This document shows positions 54,879 through 64,000 of a stretch of 64,000 nt of DNA, in pieces. The first letter of the stretch is position 1. Each line of letters opens with the position of its first letter. Made by a program: the position numbers and the translations under genes. The notes beneath the pieces are model-generated. The model saw only the letters and a program-made list of their open reading frames with translations, was not told the origin of the DNA and did not search any database. This stretch comes from Bursaphelenchus xylophilus (Eukaryota > Nematoda > Chromadorea > Rhabditida > Aphelenchoididae), in NCBI GenBank assembly GCA_904066235.2, contig CAJFCV020000004.1, positions 558,001-622,000 on the forward strand, read 5' to 3'.

Positions 54879-57537
54879 TCACAAATCTTTGAGAAAGTTG
54901 ATCAATAATCGATTAAATTCCACGGCCGTACTGCCTAGATGACAAAAATGACGACCGTTCTCGATAATCTTCTCATCGCAATTCTCGAATCGCTTGAAAA
55001 CCGCGGCCGAATTCGGCCCAAGACTCGTGTCCAGCTCGCCACGAACCAGCAGAGTTTTTGGCAGTGGCTTGGACAGATTGAGCGCTTCGGCATCAGAGAG
55101 AGCAATGGCTATGAGGCCTGAAAATGGACGATTTATATTTGAAATTGATCAAAATTGCCATGGATACATATTAGGTCGAAAATATGATTGATATTGTATG
55201 CAATTTGATGATTTAGACCGTCAAGAGCACAGAAAAAAGATATTTTGCATTCGTTTTCCTTTTTAAAATTGAAAATTCGGGAAAAATTATATTATACTTG
55301 ACATCAGATGTTCTGATGCCAAAAAGCTAGCAAAAAAGTGAAAACATTGAGTTGATAGTTATTTATATAGACGTATTAAGACTTCTAGTTTGTTTCCGCA
55401 CCTATTCCGAGGAAAATTGAGCAATTTACAAACCTAAAATTTGAATTTCCCGCAATTTTTGGCATTCTGTTCTAACGATTGTCAATGGTATAAAATCCCT
55501 AAAATACCTTCTAAATGGAAGATTGAGCAGTGTTCAGGCAAAAATTTTTTATTTTTGCCCATGGATATCTAATTTGGACATGAAATTTATTAGGTCGTCC
55601 AGAAAGTTGGTTCGTTTTTTTTCATTGCTTTGTTTTACAAGGATTGTTTGTTCTTTGGCAAATGGAATATATTTACTTGATACAGCGTTTTCCCCTTTAC
55701 AAAACTGGCTGTATCAAATATACATACACTCTTTGTCAAGCAACAAACAATCCTCGTAAAACAAAGCAATGAAAAAAACGAACGAACTTTCTGGACGTCC
55801 TAATAAATTTGATGTCAAAATTAGATGTCCATAGACAAAATAAAAAATTTTTGCCTTAAAACTGCTCAATTTTCCATTTAGGCGGTATTTTAGACATTTT
55901 ATACCATTCGCAATCGTTAGAACAGAATGCCAAAAATTGCGGGAAATTCAAATTTTAGGTTTAGAAACCGCTCAATTTGCCTCGGAATGGATGCGAAAAC
56001 AAACTAAAAGCCTTAATACGTCTATATACATAACTACCAACCCAATATTTTCACGTTTTTGCAATGTTTTTGACATCAGAACATCTGGTGTCAAGTATAA
56101 TATAATTTTTCCTCAATTTTCAATTTTTAAAAGGAAAACAAGTCCAAAATATCTTTCTCTATGCTCTTGACGGTCTAGATCATCAAATTGCATACAATAT
56201 CAATCATATTTTCGACCTCATCTACTCTAATTTCGACTTCCGCCCCCTCACCTTTGATGTTCACCCCTCGAACGGCCGGCAAATTCAACAACGGCACAAT
56301 GTATTGCCCGGCCATGGACGCGCCGCACACCACGATATTCTCTTGCCCAAATTCGGAGCAAATTATTTGCAAAAATTGGGCGAAACTTTCGGATTTTTCG
56401 GCATTCTCCAAACTCGGCCCCGTACTCTGCCCATGGCCCGGCAAGTCCAGGGCGACGAAATTGAAGTCATTCGAGGATAATGTCCTCAGAGTGTCGTTCT
56501 CCGACCATATTGAAGAGTTGTTGATCTGAAAATTTAAGTTGCAAATTTTGATGTCGTCAAGAGACTAAAATAAGGTAAATTTATGGTGTCAGCGTCAAAT
56601 TTTCCATGTTTTGAGGTGCCCATCAAAAAGGAGAGGTCATATTTTACTTATTTGATTTGTCAAAAGCTTCAAAATCACAGAGATTTTAAACAAATTTGCT
56701 TTTTCGCCCATTGCACAGTGCGAAGAATTGAGAAATTCGCACGGTGCAAAAGAGAAAAACTGCTTTCAAATTTTTGTTCCCCTTTGGTCCGTAATAAGCC
56801 AAAAATTTTTATTAGTACTTTCATAAAGTGCATGGACATTTTTTCGCATTCGCACAGTGCAAAAACCAAAAAAGCCTTTTGCACAGTGCATCTTGAACCT
56901 TTCCCATGCTTGTCGCCAACGCACAGTGCAAAGTTCAAGAAAGTGAAATGCACAGTGCATTTTGAATTTTTTCCCACGCTTGTCGCCAACGCACAGTGCA
57001 TTTTTTTCTTTTCGCACAGTGCAAATTTCCCTTTTCGCACAGTGCAAACTTCAAAAAAAACCGTTTGCACAGTGCATCTTGAACCTTTTCCCATGCTCGT
57101 CGCCAGCGCACGGTGCATTTTTCCTTTTCATACCGCACAGTGCAAATTTCAAAAAAGCCGTTGCACAGTGCATGAAAAGTGAGATGCACGGTGCAAGATG
57201 GGGGTTTTTGTGCACAGTGCAGGGCGCGACAAATTTCCATGCACTTTATGAAAACACTAACATCCGGATTCTACTCTTGCTTCAACATTCACTTTGATTT
57301 TGGCTTCTAAACCCGGAAACAGACAAAAAAAATCGGTTTACTTACTTGATCATGCACCAACACGACTAAAGGCAAGTTTCGTCGCCCACTTCGACTGCTC
57401 AAGTAAAAAATCCGTTGCTCTAAAACCTGTAAAAACGTCGAGTCAGTCTTGAAATGGTCGATTTCACTGCGAATCTCGGCGATTGTCTTCTCCAATTCCT
57501 CTTCGTTGATGGCGTTCGAGTCTCGTTGTTGAAACAT
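54879..57537 (-). CDS. ABHD14: ABHD14-type alpha/beta hydrolase
   Basis: Three exons: 57537-57346, 56525-56252 and 55117-54879, all in frame, 234 residues. After an N-terminal helix (EEELEKTIAEIRSEIDHF) comes the hydrolase core: LPLVVLVHDQ, FVALDLPGHGQS and the nucleophile elbow CGASMAGQYIVP (Ser). The acid is in the ABHD14-like strand TLLVRGELDTSLG and the histidine in the C-terminal GRHFCHL. ABHD14 proteins have the same order and a similar short length. They are soluble serine hydrolases of poorly defined substrate. Intron 1 holds palindrome array 5, and intron 2 is a palindrome with a nested mariner-like MITE. The gene converges with EDEM1. Confidence 0.9.
55165..56220. repeat. Palindrome filling ABHD14 intron 2
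   Basis: The left (about 55165-55590) and right (about 55803-56220) arms are inverted copies. They share TGATTGATATTGTATGCAAT, AGTTATTTATATAGACGTAT-like and AAATTTGAATTTCCCGCAA blocks. A TA-flanked mariner-like element interrupts the centre. The right arm runs to within 35 bp of exon 2. Confidence 0.88.
55591..55802. mobile_element. Mariner-like MITE (about 212 bp) nested in the palindrome
   Basis: The ends TAGGTCGTCCAGAAAGTTGG and CTTTCTGGACGTCCTA are inverted. TTAGGTCGTCC..AAAGT is a variant of the mariner end TTAGGTTGTCC..AAAGT. TA on both sides. The interior AAACAATCCT/AGGATTGTTT and GATACAGC/GCTGTATC also pair. Confidence 0.85.
56705..57260. repeat. GCAC-W-GTGC palindrome array 5 (ABHD14 intron 1)
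   Basis: About 20 palindromes. The unit is the same as in array 1 (TTGTCGCCAACGCACAGTGC, CCCATGCTTG) but inverted in the window. It is bounded by TTTCATAAAGTGCATGGACA (56819) and CCATGCACTTTATGAAAACAC (57237), an inverted pair, so the array lies within a small foldback element. Confidence 0.93.
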
Positions 57538-57639
57538 GGTCGTATTTTCGCTGTCCGCTTTTCGTATTTACATCTACAGACAATAAAAGTGTTTATGAAG
57601 GCGGCAAGAGTTGAGGGCTCAAGGATTTTTGGAGAAAAA

Positions 57640-59160
57640 TATATTACACTAGGCATACGAATAAAAATGGCCAGAAATGAGTAAAATAATTAATTCGAAC
57701 GAGCAAAAATAGTATTAGTCGAAAGATTACAGTCTCCTACAACTTTTTACATCAAAAATTTTCAGTTTCTGACCAAAAATTATATTACACTAGGTATGAG
57801 ATTTCTAAAAAAGGCTGAAAATGTAGAAAATCTTTGTTCCAAACGGGGAAAATACCATTATTTTGAATATTAAAGTCTCCTCTAACTTTTTACATCAAAA
57901 TTTTTCAATTTCAGACCAAAAATTATATTACACTAGGCACCTGATAACAAAAAATTGTCAAAAATATGGAAAATTTTTGCTTCAAAAAAGAAAAAATATT
58001 ATTACTCGTAAGATTAACGTCTCCTCTAACTTTTTACATCAAAATTTTTCAATTTCTGACCAAAAATTATATTACACTAGGCACCTGATAATAAAAAATG
58101 GTTTAAAAATATGTCCCAAAAACACTATAATAACATAAAAAAAACAGTAAACTTACTAATTTACAAAAATTTGCCAGTTTTTATAGCAGAATAGTGTTTA
58201 TAGTCGGAAATTGCTCGAAAAGAGGTCAAAAAATGGTCAAAAGTCCATTTTTCGGAGGGAAACGATCGAAATGTCGCTCTCCGAGGATCGATAGCTCTCT
58301 TCTGCGAGCTCTTTTTATGCTCCCTTTACTTTTTGACTCGCCGCGGCGAGCGTTTTAATTAGAAAAATGCAAAAAAATTGTATTGATTTATCGAGTTTTG
58401 CACCGTGCAAAAATAAAAAAAAATTATCAAAAAAAAGCGAAATTTTTTTTGAAAAAAAAGTGTAAAACGTGTAAAACCAATGTTAGAACTCAAAATGCAA
58501 CAAATTTTGTGCAAAAATTGGGGCAAACAAACAATTTTTGATCATTTTTTCTTCAGAAACATCAAAAAATCTCGTTTTTCCATAAAAAATCACTGATTTT
58601 TATTGCTAAATCACTCAATTAGAGTGGAAACGTCTTTAAAATACGATTTAAACCACTTTAATCCAAAGATTTTCCACATTTTTTGGCAATTTTTAGTTAT
58701 CAAGTGCCTAGTGTAATATAAATTTTTGTTCATAAATTGAAAAATTCTGATGTAAAAAGTTAGAGGAGGCTGTAATCTTCCAAATAATGCTATTTTTCTC
58801 CGCTTGGAACAAAGATTTTCTACATTTTCAGTCTTTTTTGATACCTAGTGTAATATAAATTTTTGTTCATAAATTGAAAAATTTTAATGTAAAAAGTTAG
58901 AGGAGACTGTAATCTTCCAAATAATGCTATTTTTCCCCGCTTGGAACAAAGATTTTCCACATTTTGAGCCTTTTTTAGAAATCTGATAGCTAGTGTAATA
59001 TAATTTTGGTTCCAAAACCGATTATTTTTAGATTTACTAGTTAAATTATACCATAGTCTTACAGAAAAATACTATTTTCTCTTTTGACAATGGAAGATTT
59101 CCACATTTTTGGCCATTTTTCGTCATCAGATGCCTAGTGTAATATAATTTTCTGTCGTTT
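57640..59160. repeat. Inverted tandem repeats upstream of ABHD14
   Basis: Left units (about 57650-58120) read AAATTATATTACACTAGGC plus CTCCTCTAACTTTTTACATC. Right units (about 58690-59150) are the inverse, GCCTAGTGTAATATAA and GATGTAAAAAGTTAGAGGAG. Unit length is about 130 bp with three or four on each side. The central 550 bp (58140-58690) is unique, with CG-rich TCGCTCTCCGAGGATCGATA, possibly the ABHD14 promoter. Confidence 0.85.
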
Positions 59161-60040
59161 TCTCTAAAAATCTTTGAGTCTAGAACCCGGAATGCCTTTA
59201 TAATGGCTTTTACTATGTTGTGAAGTAAATACAAGCAGCGAAAAATAAAAATTCGGAGATTTTTCCAACAAGCCAGATTATGATGACATTAGAGAAGAAA
59301 ATCGCTGAGATTTGCTGTGAAGCCGACCATTTCAGGAGTTGTTCTATATTTTTACAAGTTTTAGAGCAACCAATATTTATTTGAACAGTCAAAATGGCCG
59401 ATAAAACCTACCTTTAGTCAGGTTTCGTCATAAAAACCTTAAAATACGATGGTTTATATATCTTTAATTTTTGAAACAACTTCGAAAATCATAAATATAT
59501 CGCATAAACTTACCTTGGAAGTCCATCAAGTTCTTTGATGACATCGATTGACATTTGGTTTGTCATAAAAACCATCTCAAGTTGGCGGCAGGCCCGAAAG
59601 TCGGCCATATTCAACAAAGTCAAGGGCCGCCAGCCTCTTTCCTTATATTTATCGGAGTGTCACAGTTTATTCGTCAAACCGGAAATTCCCACAGGGTTTG
59701 CGAAAAAATGAGGGCTTCTCGGAGGCTTGGCGACACTGAAATGGCTTAGTCTAATCGAGATTGTAAATCATTCAAAAAACACTAACAATTCTGCCTGTAA
59801 AGCAGTCAAAAAACTATAATAGTTCACTAGATTTTTATGATAGCAGTTAGTTACTTCAACAGTACCAGTAACATCAAATTTTTGGTTGAAAATTATATAT
59901 TATCTACCCCGAAATAATTTCTTTTTCTCGAAAAGAAAGAAAAAAGATAAGAAAATGATTTTTTATCGGAAAGTGGCATTTCGTTTTGAACGAATCACCA
60001 AAAAAGGGCGGGAAACTTTTTGTTCTATTTTTGATTGACG
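59160..60040. other. No gene recognised
   Basis: Unique AT-rich sequence. A short plus-strand frame near 59555-59749 and exon-like phrases near 59520-59600 do not combine into a credible gene. Confidence 0.4.
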
Positions 60041-60041
60041 C

Positions 60042-62913
60042 ACAGCGGACCCAAATTGACTTATAAAAACATATAATGACTTATAATGAAATGATTTTTT
60101 TATAAGTCATTATCTGTTCTTATAAGTCATTTTAAATGACTTATATGTTCATATATGATTTTATAAGGGTTCTCTGTGCGCTCTTGTTGAATTGACTTAT
60201 AATTTCATATATGTTTTTATAAGTCATTTTATTTATAACCGCACCGTGCAAAAAAATGAACATTTATTTCAATCAATAACTCAAACAATTAAGCGGCACA
60301 AGTAGAATAAGACTTCAATGCACGGAGGACGTGAGATTTTTTGATGGGGCGTTCGTCGCTTCTGTAGGCGGCCGTAGATGGATATTATTGCTTCTAATGC
60401 TTCTTGATTCACTGAAAATATTTGGAGATATTAGAAAAAAGGTTTTTTCGGGAAATGATAATACGAGTTCGACTTAAACTCAACGTTTTATGCGTTTCTA
60501 ACACTAAAATGAACTGCAAAAAAAGGTTCTGGCGGAAAAAGTTCTGGACATGAGATTTGCGATATTGTACTAGATCCAGGTGAATGTTATCAACCATACC
60601 TGAAGCAACCGGATGTCATGTTTCCATTCATCGTGTATACATTGTCCATTGAATTCCTCCATGACCATTTTTGTAGTTATCTAAAACCCAACGGGTTCAC
60701 CTGGACCTAGTACAATATAACAAAACTTTGTCTTGAAGTTTTTTCGAGACCTCTGAAATGTGGAAAGCAGTAAAAAACACTTACCAAAAGTAAGCAAATG
60801 GATCCTTTAGCAATCCGTTGGTTGATCGTGCATGTTTATACATCTTCTGGGGATGGATCTTCTTCAGGCTGGCATGCTCCCTGCACGGGAAGGCTATTAC
60901 GTTCGGGACCTTTCATCTAAACACTGTAAAGTCTTGTAAAAGAAAAAAGTTTGATTAAAAACACCTTACTTTGATCGATCCAAGGTAGAAACACGTTACG
61001 ACGTTCCAAAAACTTAGAATTTCTAAGTCCAGCTCACGCGTGCAATAAGCAAAAAGCGTATTTGGCGCTCAAAAGTTTTCTTTGCAAATGACTTATTTGT
61101 TATTATAAGTTCTTATTTGTTTTTATAAGTAAAGAGAAATAAGCCCCTTCTCTTTTGACGTTATTTTGACTTATAAGTCATTATCTGTTCATATATGGAT
61201 CGGGCTTTATAAATTTCAAAAGTGAATCCAGCAAAAAGTGCAAAATTCAGTCCAAAGTGCCACTTTGGACTGAAATCGCCAAATAAAGTTTGTTTTCCAA
61301 ACAAATTGCACTTGTTTGCTTGGATTTCTTGGTTTTGTCCACCGTCCAAAAAGTGAACAAAGGATGGACAAAAAACGGCAATTTTAGTCCAAATAAAAAC
61401 TGGCTCGTTTCAATCAAAATTTTCGCATAAGTCACTTTAATTTTATTTCATTCAATTTTTGTGGTCCCTAATCATTGTTCCAATACGTAACTATCGTATA
61501 AACCAAGTACTGGGCAAACCAGGCCTAATCTGAAGTCTAGCGCCTCTTTTTTGCGATTTTCGGTTGAAAAGTTATATTGTACTAGGCAAACTAGGTCAAC
61601 TTTGATGTCTAAGGCCCGTTTTTTGCGATTTTCGGTTGAAAAATTATGTTGCACAGGGCAAACTACGTCAAATCTGACGTCTACCGCCTGTTTTTCGGTT
61701 GAAAAATTATATTGTACTAGGCAAACTAGGTGAATTTTGATGTCTCGGGCACGTTTTTTGCGATTTTCGGTTGAAAAATTATGTTGTACTAGGCAAACTA
61801 CGTCAAATCTGACGTCTACCGCCTGTTTTTCGGTTGAAAAATTATATTGTACAAGGCAAACTAGGTGAATTTTGATGTCTCGGGCCCGTTTTTTGCGATT
61901 TTTGGTTGAAAAATTCTATTGTACTAGGCAAAACAATTCAAATTTTCTTAAAAACAGTATAAAACTTACATTACCCGAGGTGTGGCGAGACAACACAACA
62001 CACAACTAAAAGCCGGAAATTATTGCAGTCGTTTTCCTGCCGAACTCACGTACTGAAACCGGAAATCAGGGAGATCACGAAAATTGGCAGAATTTTCTTG
62101 GCATTTCGTTTAAAACGAGAATTTCTATAGACCGAACAAGAAGAACGACGGTGTTGTCTCGCCATACTTCGAGTAATGTAGGTTTTATACTGTTTTTAAA
62201 AAAAAATTTAACTGTTTTGCGTAGAAAAATATAATTTTTCGACCTAAAAGCAGGCGGTAGACGTCAGATTTGACGTAGTTTGCCTTGTGCAATATAATTT
62301 TTCAACCGAAAATCGCAAAAAACGGGTCCTAGACATCAAAGTTAACCTAGTTTGGTTAGTACAATGTAATTTTTCAACCGATAATCACAAAAAACGGGCC
62401 CTAGACATCAAATTTGACATAGTTTACCTAGTACAATATAATTTTTCAATCAAAAAAGCAGGTGTTTAAGTCAAATTTTACCGAGATTGCGTTGCTAGGA
62501 TAAGAAAAATCTAAACAGGCGATCGTGCAAAAAAATTTAGCTTCATTGAGCACAAATTCGTCCCTTGGTCCCCCCTTACCACTTTTTTTACACCCCCTCG
62601 ACGAAAAATTAAAATTTGTCCAATTCAGTTTTTTCGACAAACCAAAACCTTAAAACTCAGTCCGTTCCTTGGACAAATCACAAAAATCCATGGAAATGTG
62701 GTCGTGCAAACTGAATTTGCAGATTTTAGTCCAACGCGTGGACATAGGTTGGCGAAGGCTCGCCCAAATGGACTTTATTTGGCGATTTCAGTCCAAAGTG
62801 GCACTTTGGACTGAATTTTGCACTTTTTGCTGGATTCATTTTTGAAATTTATAAAGCCCGATCCATATATAAGTCGTTATATGTCTTTATAAGTCAATTT
62901 GGGTCCGCTGTGC
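60042..62913. mobile_element. CGCACAGCGGACCC-ended foldback transposon (2.9 kb)
   Basis: Left CACAGCGGACCCAAATTGAC and right GTCAATTTGGGTCCGCTGTG are inverted, followed inward by repeated ATGACTTATAA/TTATAAGTCAT blocks at 60060-60230, 61085-61200 and 62850-62895. Inner inverted pairs: about 61180-61290 with 62750-62870 (AGTCCAAAGTGCCACTTTGG), 61500-61935 with 62235-62455 (TTGTACTAGGCAAACTA and inverse), and 61955-62000 with 62155-62205. It is a nested foldback element; only the left third has exon-like blocks. Confidence 0.75.
60280..60960 (-). pseudogene. Exon-like blocks inside the 60-62.9 kb element
   Basis: On the minus strand: about 60910-60785 reads NVIAFPCREHASLKKIHPQK...LKDPFAYF with a GTAAG donor. 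About 60690-60604 reads TTKMVMEEFNGQCIHDEWKH with a GTATGG donor. About 60412-60280 reads NQEALEAIISIYGRLQKRRT...CRLIV and a stop. Composition and splice sites suggest a real coding history. The phases do not join cleanly and no transposase motif is visible. It may be a gene carried by the element. Confidence 0.4.
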
Positions 62914-63302
62914 GTGCATTGCAGGATGAGCCAAGTTTTTCTCCTTGGATGGTCAACTCTTCCTCTCAAAATTCTAATTCCTTTTTGTCAAGATTGATAT
63001 AAATTTCTTTATAAAGTTGTTGTAATCTACATACATCGACAGGGCAATAACTGCAAAAGTAAGTTCAATTAACCCTCTTTCTAAGTATGCAATCATTTTT
63101 TGCATTACATAAGTATATCCTTGCACGTTTAGACATTGTAGTAGGGTATAAATTTGAGTAAATGCTCTTTGTTTTTGCGATTTAATGAACGAAATTACAG
63201 CTGATTCGATTTTTGGATATTACACTAGGTTCTCCGCCATTTTAGGTCAAATTCATGGAATCTTGGCTTGCAGGTACGATTAAATGGTCTTTTATAGCTG
63301 CC

Positions 63303-63772
63303 ATGTCGAGACGGTCGAACCGTTACAACCAGAACGTTCAAAATTTGGTTAAAGGTGGTTGTTTAACCCTCAAGAAGAAAGGTGAAAGGATCAAAAAGCC
63401 TCGTCGAAAGGTTGCCGAGAAGCCGGTTAGTACCCGGACTCCAGTCGACCTCAAAACAAGAATGGAAATAGCTAGAAAGAATAGACAAATTCAGATTCAG
63501 AAAAAGGCCATAAAAAGGGAAAGACAACGTCGCGCTATGCTATCGAGATGGTCTGAGATAAAGGCGCAGAACTTGAAAAGAAACATCGATTTACTGCAGC
63601 AGGTACTTTACGATATCGTATTTTAAAACATGCTATAATTCAGGCTTTAAGAGATTCAGACAAGCTTCACCAAGAATTGGAGCAAAAGTCAAAAGAAAAG
63701 GATTCTGGGATTAACAGAGTGATTTCAAGGTTAAATGCATTAATCGACATAAAATCCGAAAGTAGTGAATAA
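63303..63772 (+). CDS. Small basic coiled-coil protein, 142 residues
   Basis: Two exons, 63303-63602 and 63644-63772, joined in frame across a 41-bp intron. I chose the ATG of MSRRSNRYNQNVQNLVKGG because it lies 30 bases after an acceptor TTGCAG (63273), a plausible trans-splice site. The protein is Lys/Arg-rich (KKKGERIKKPRRK), followed by a helix (KTRMEIARKNRQIQIQKKAIKRERQRR) and a coiled coil (LKRNIDLLQQALRDSDKLHQ) through to an acidic end (DIKSESSE). A nuclear location is likely from the basic patches. Family not recognised. Confidence 0.65.
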
Positions 63773-64000
63773 GTAGTCAGCTTGTGCCATTCGTTTTCAG
63801 AGCCATTGAAATGCTGCGTTCTCATTTTAATAGCGTTGGAAAAACTTGGTCATTGTGGATAGAGTATGTAGGATTTTGAGGGCATATATCGTGGAAGAGA
63901 TAGCTGATGAAATGCCAATTACTTTGACGTAAGACAGAATGCAAAAGGGTTCTAACTTTCCAAGTTATGAGCAATTTGATTTCAAGAGTAGCTGTTGACA
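63773..64000 (+). other. Downstream region, possible start of a further exon
   Basis: TTTTCAG at about 63801 is followed by an open stretch, AIEMLRSHFNSVGKTWSLWI, ending at a stop near 63883. It could be a following gene or just 3' UTR. Too short to decide. Confidence 0.25.

Noticed and set aside
57420..57656. A 78-codon minus frame overlapping ABHD14 exon 1
   Set aside because: It is out of frame with the hydrolase core. The ATG at 57537 gives a continuous frame into VLVHDQ.

Overview
The window is eukaryotic nuclear DNA. It is AT-rich, and its protein genes are split by many introns, most of them short with TTTTCAG-like 3' splice sites. Two genes have an acceptor only a few bases upstream of the ATG, as expected for spliced-leader trans-splicing. 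Together with the gene set (gon-4, an SRSF1/rsp-3 homologue, a GSK3-like kinase), this points to a rhabditid nematode; the genus cannot be fixed from the sequence alone.

Recognised genes, left to right: gon-4 (minus, 3' end off the left edge); a PRADC1-type secreted PA-domain protein (minus, just upstream of gon-4, a possible two-gene operon); rsp-3/SRSF1 (plus, divergent from PRADC1); TM9SF3 (minus, nine exons, complete); a 15-29 kb region of duplicated, partly degenerate minus-strand exons (acidic/AT-hook cassettes plus an unrecognised multi-pass membrane protein); two small secreted proteins (Gly-rich at 30 kb, Pro-rich at 34-35 kb); a GSK3-family kinase (37-41 kb, plus); an unrecognised 267-residue protein (42-46 kb, plus); an EDEM1-type ER glycosidase-like protein (47-54 kb, plus); an ABHD14-type alpha/beta hydrolase (55-57.5 kb, minus); and a small basic coiled-coil protein at the right edge (plus). 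For these genes every exon junction listed keeps the reading frame. The exceptions are the 15-29 kb candidates and the transposon fragments, which are marked as such.

The rest is repeats, mostly inside introns. The most striking are five dense arrays of a 9-bp palindrome, GCAC-W-GTGC, at 35.8-37.0, 39.7-40.6, 42.6-43.7, 48.9-49.7 and 56.7-57.2 kb. There are also many foldback or MITE-like palindromes: a roughly 247-bp family in three copies with TA target sites, mariner-ended elements at 45 and 55 kb, and large inverted repeats at 0-0.6, 5.7-6.5, 17-18, 22.8-23.6, 32.1-33.7, 40.7-41.2, 55-56, 57.6-59 and 60-63 kb. Tandem duplications copy splice junctions in gon-4 and TM9SF3. A short motif resembling TATATTATCCATGA or its relative CTAGTGTAATATA recurs throughout the introns. 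The palindrome arrays and the reiterated exon/intron cassette region are the best candidates for something undescribed.
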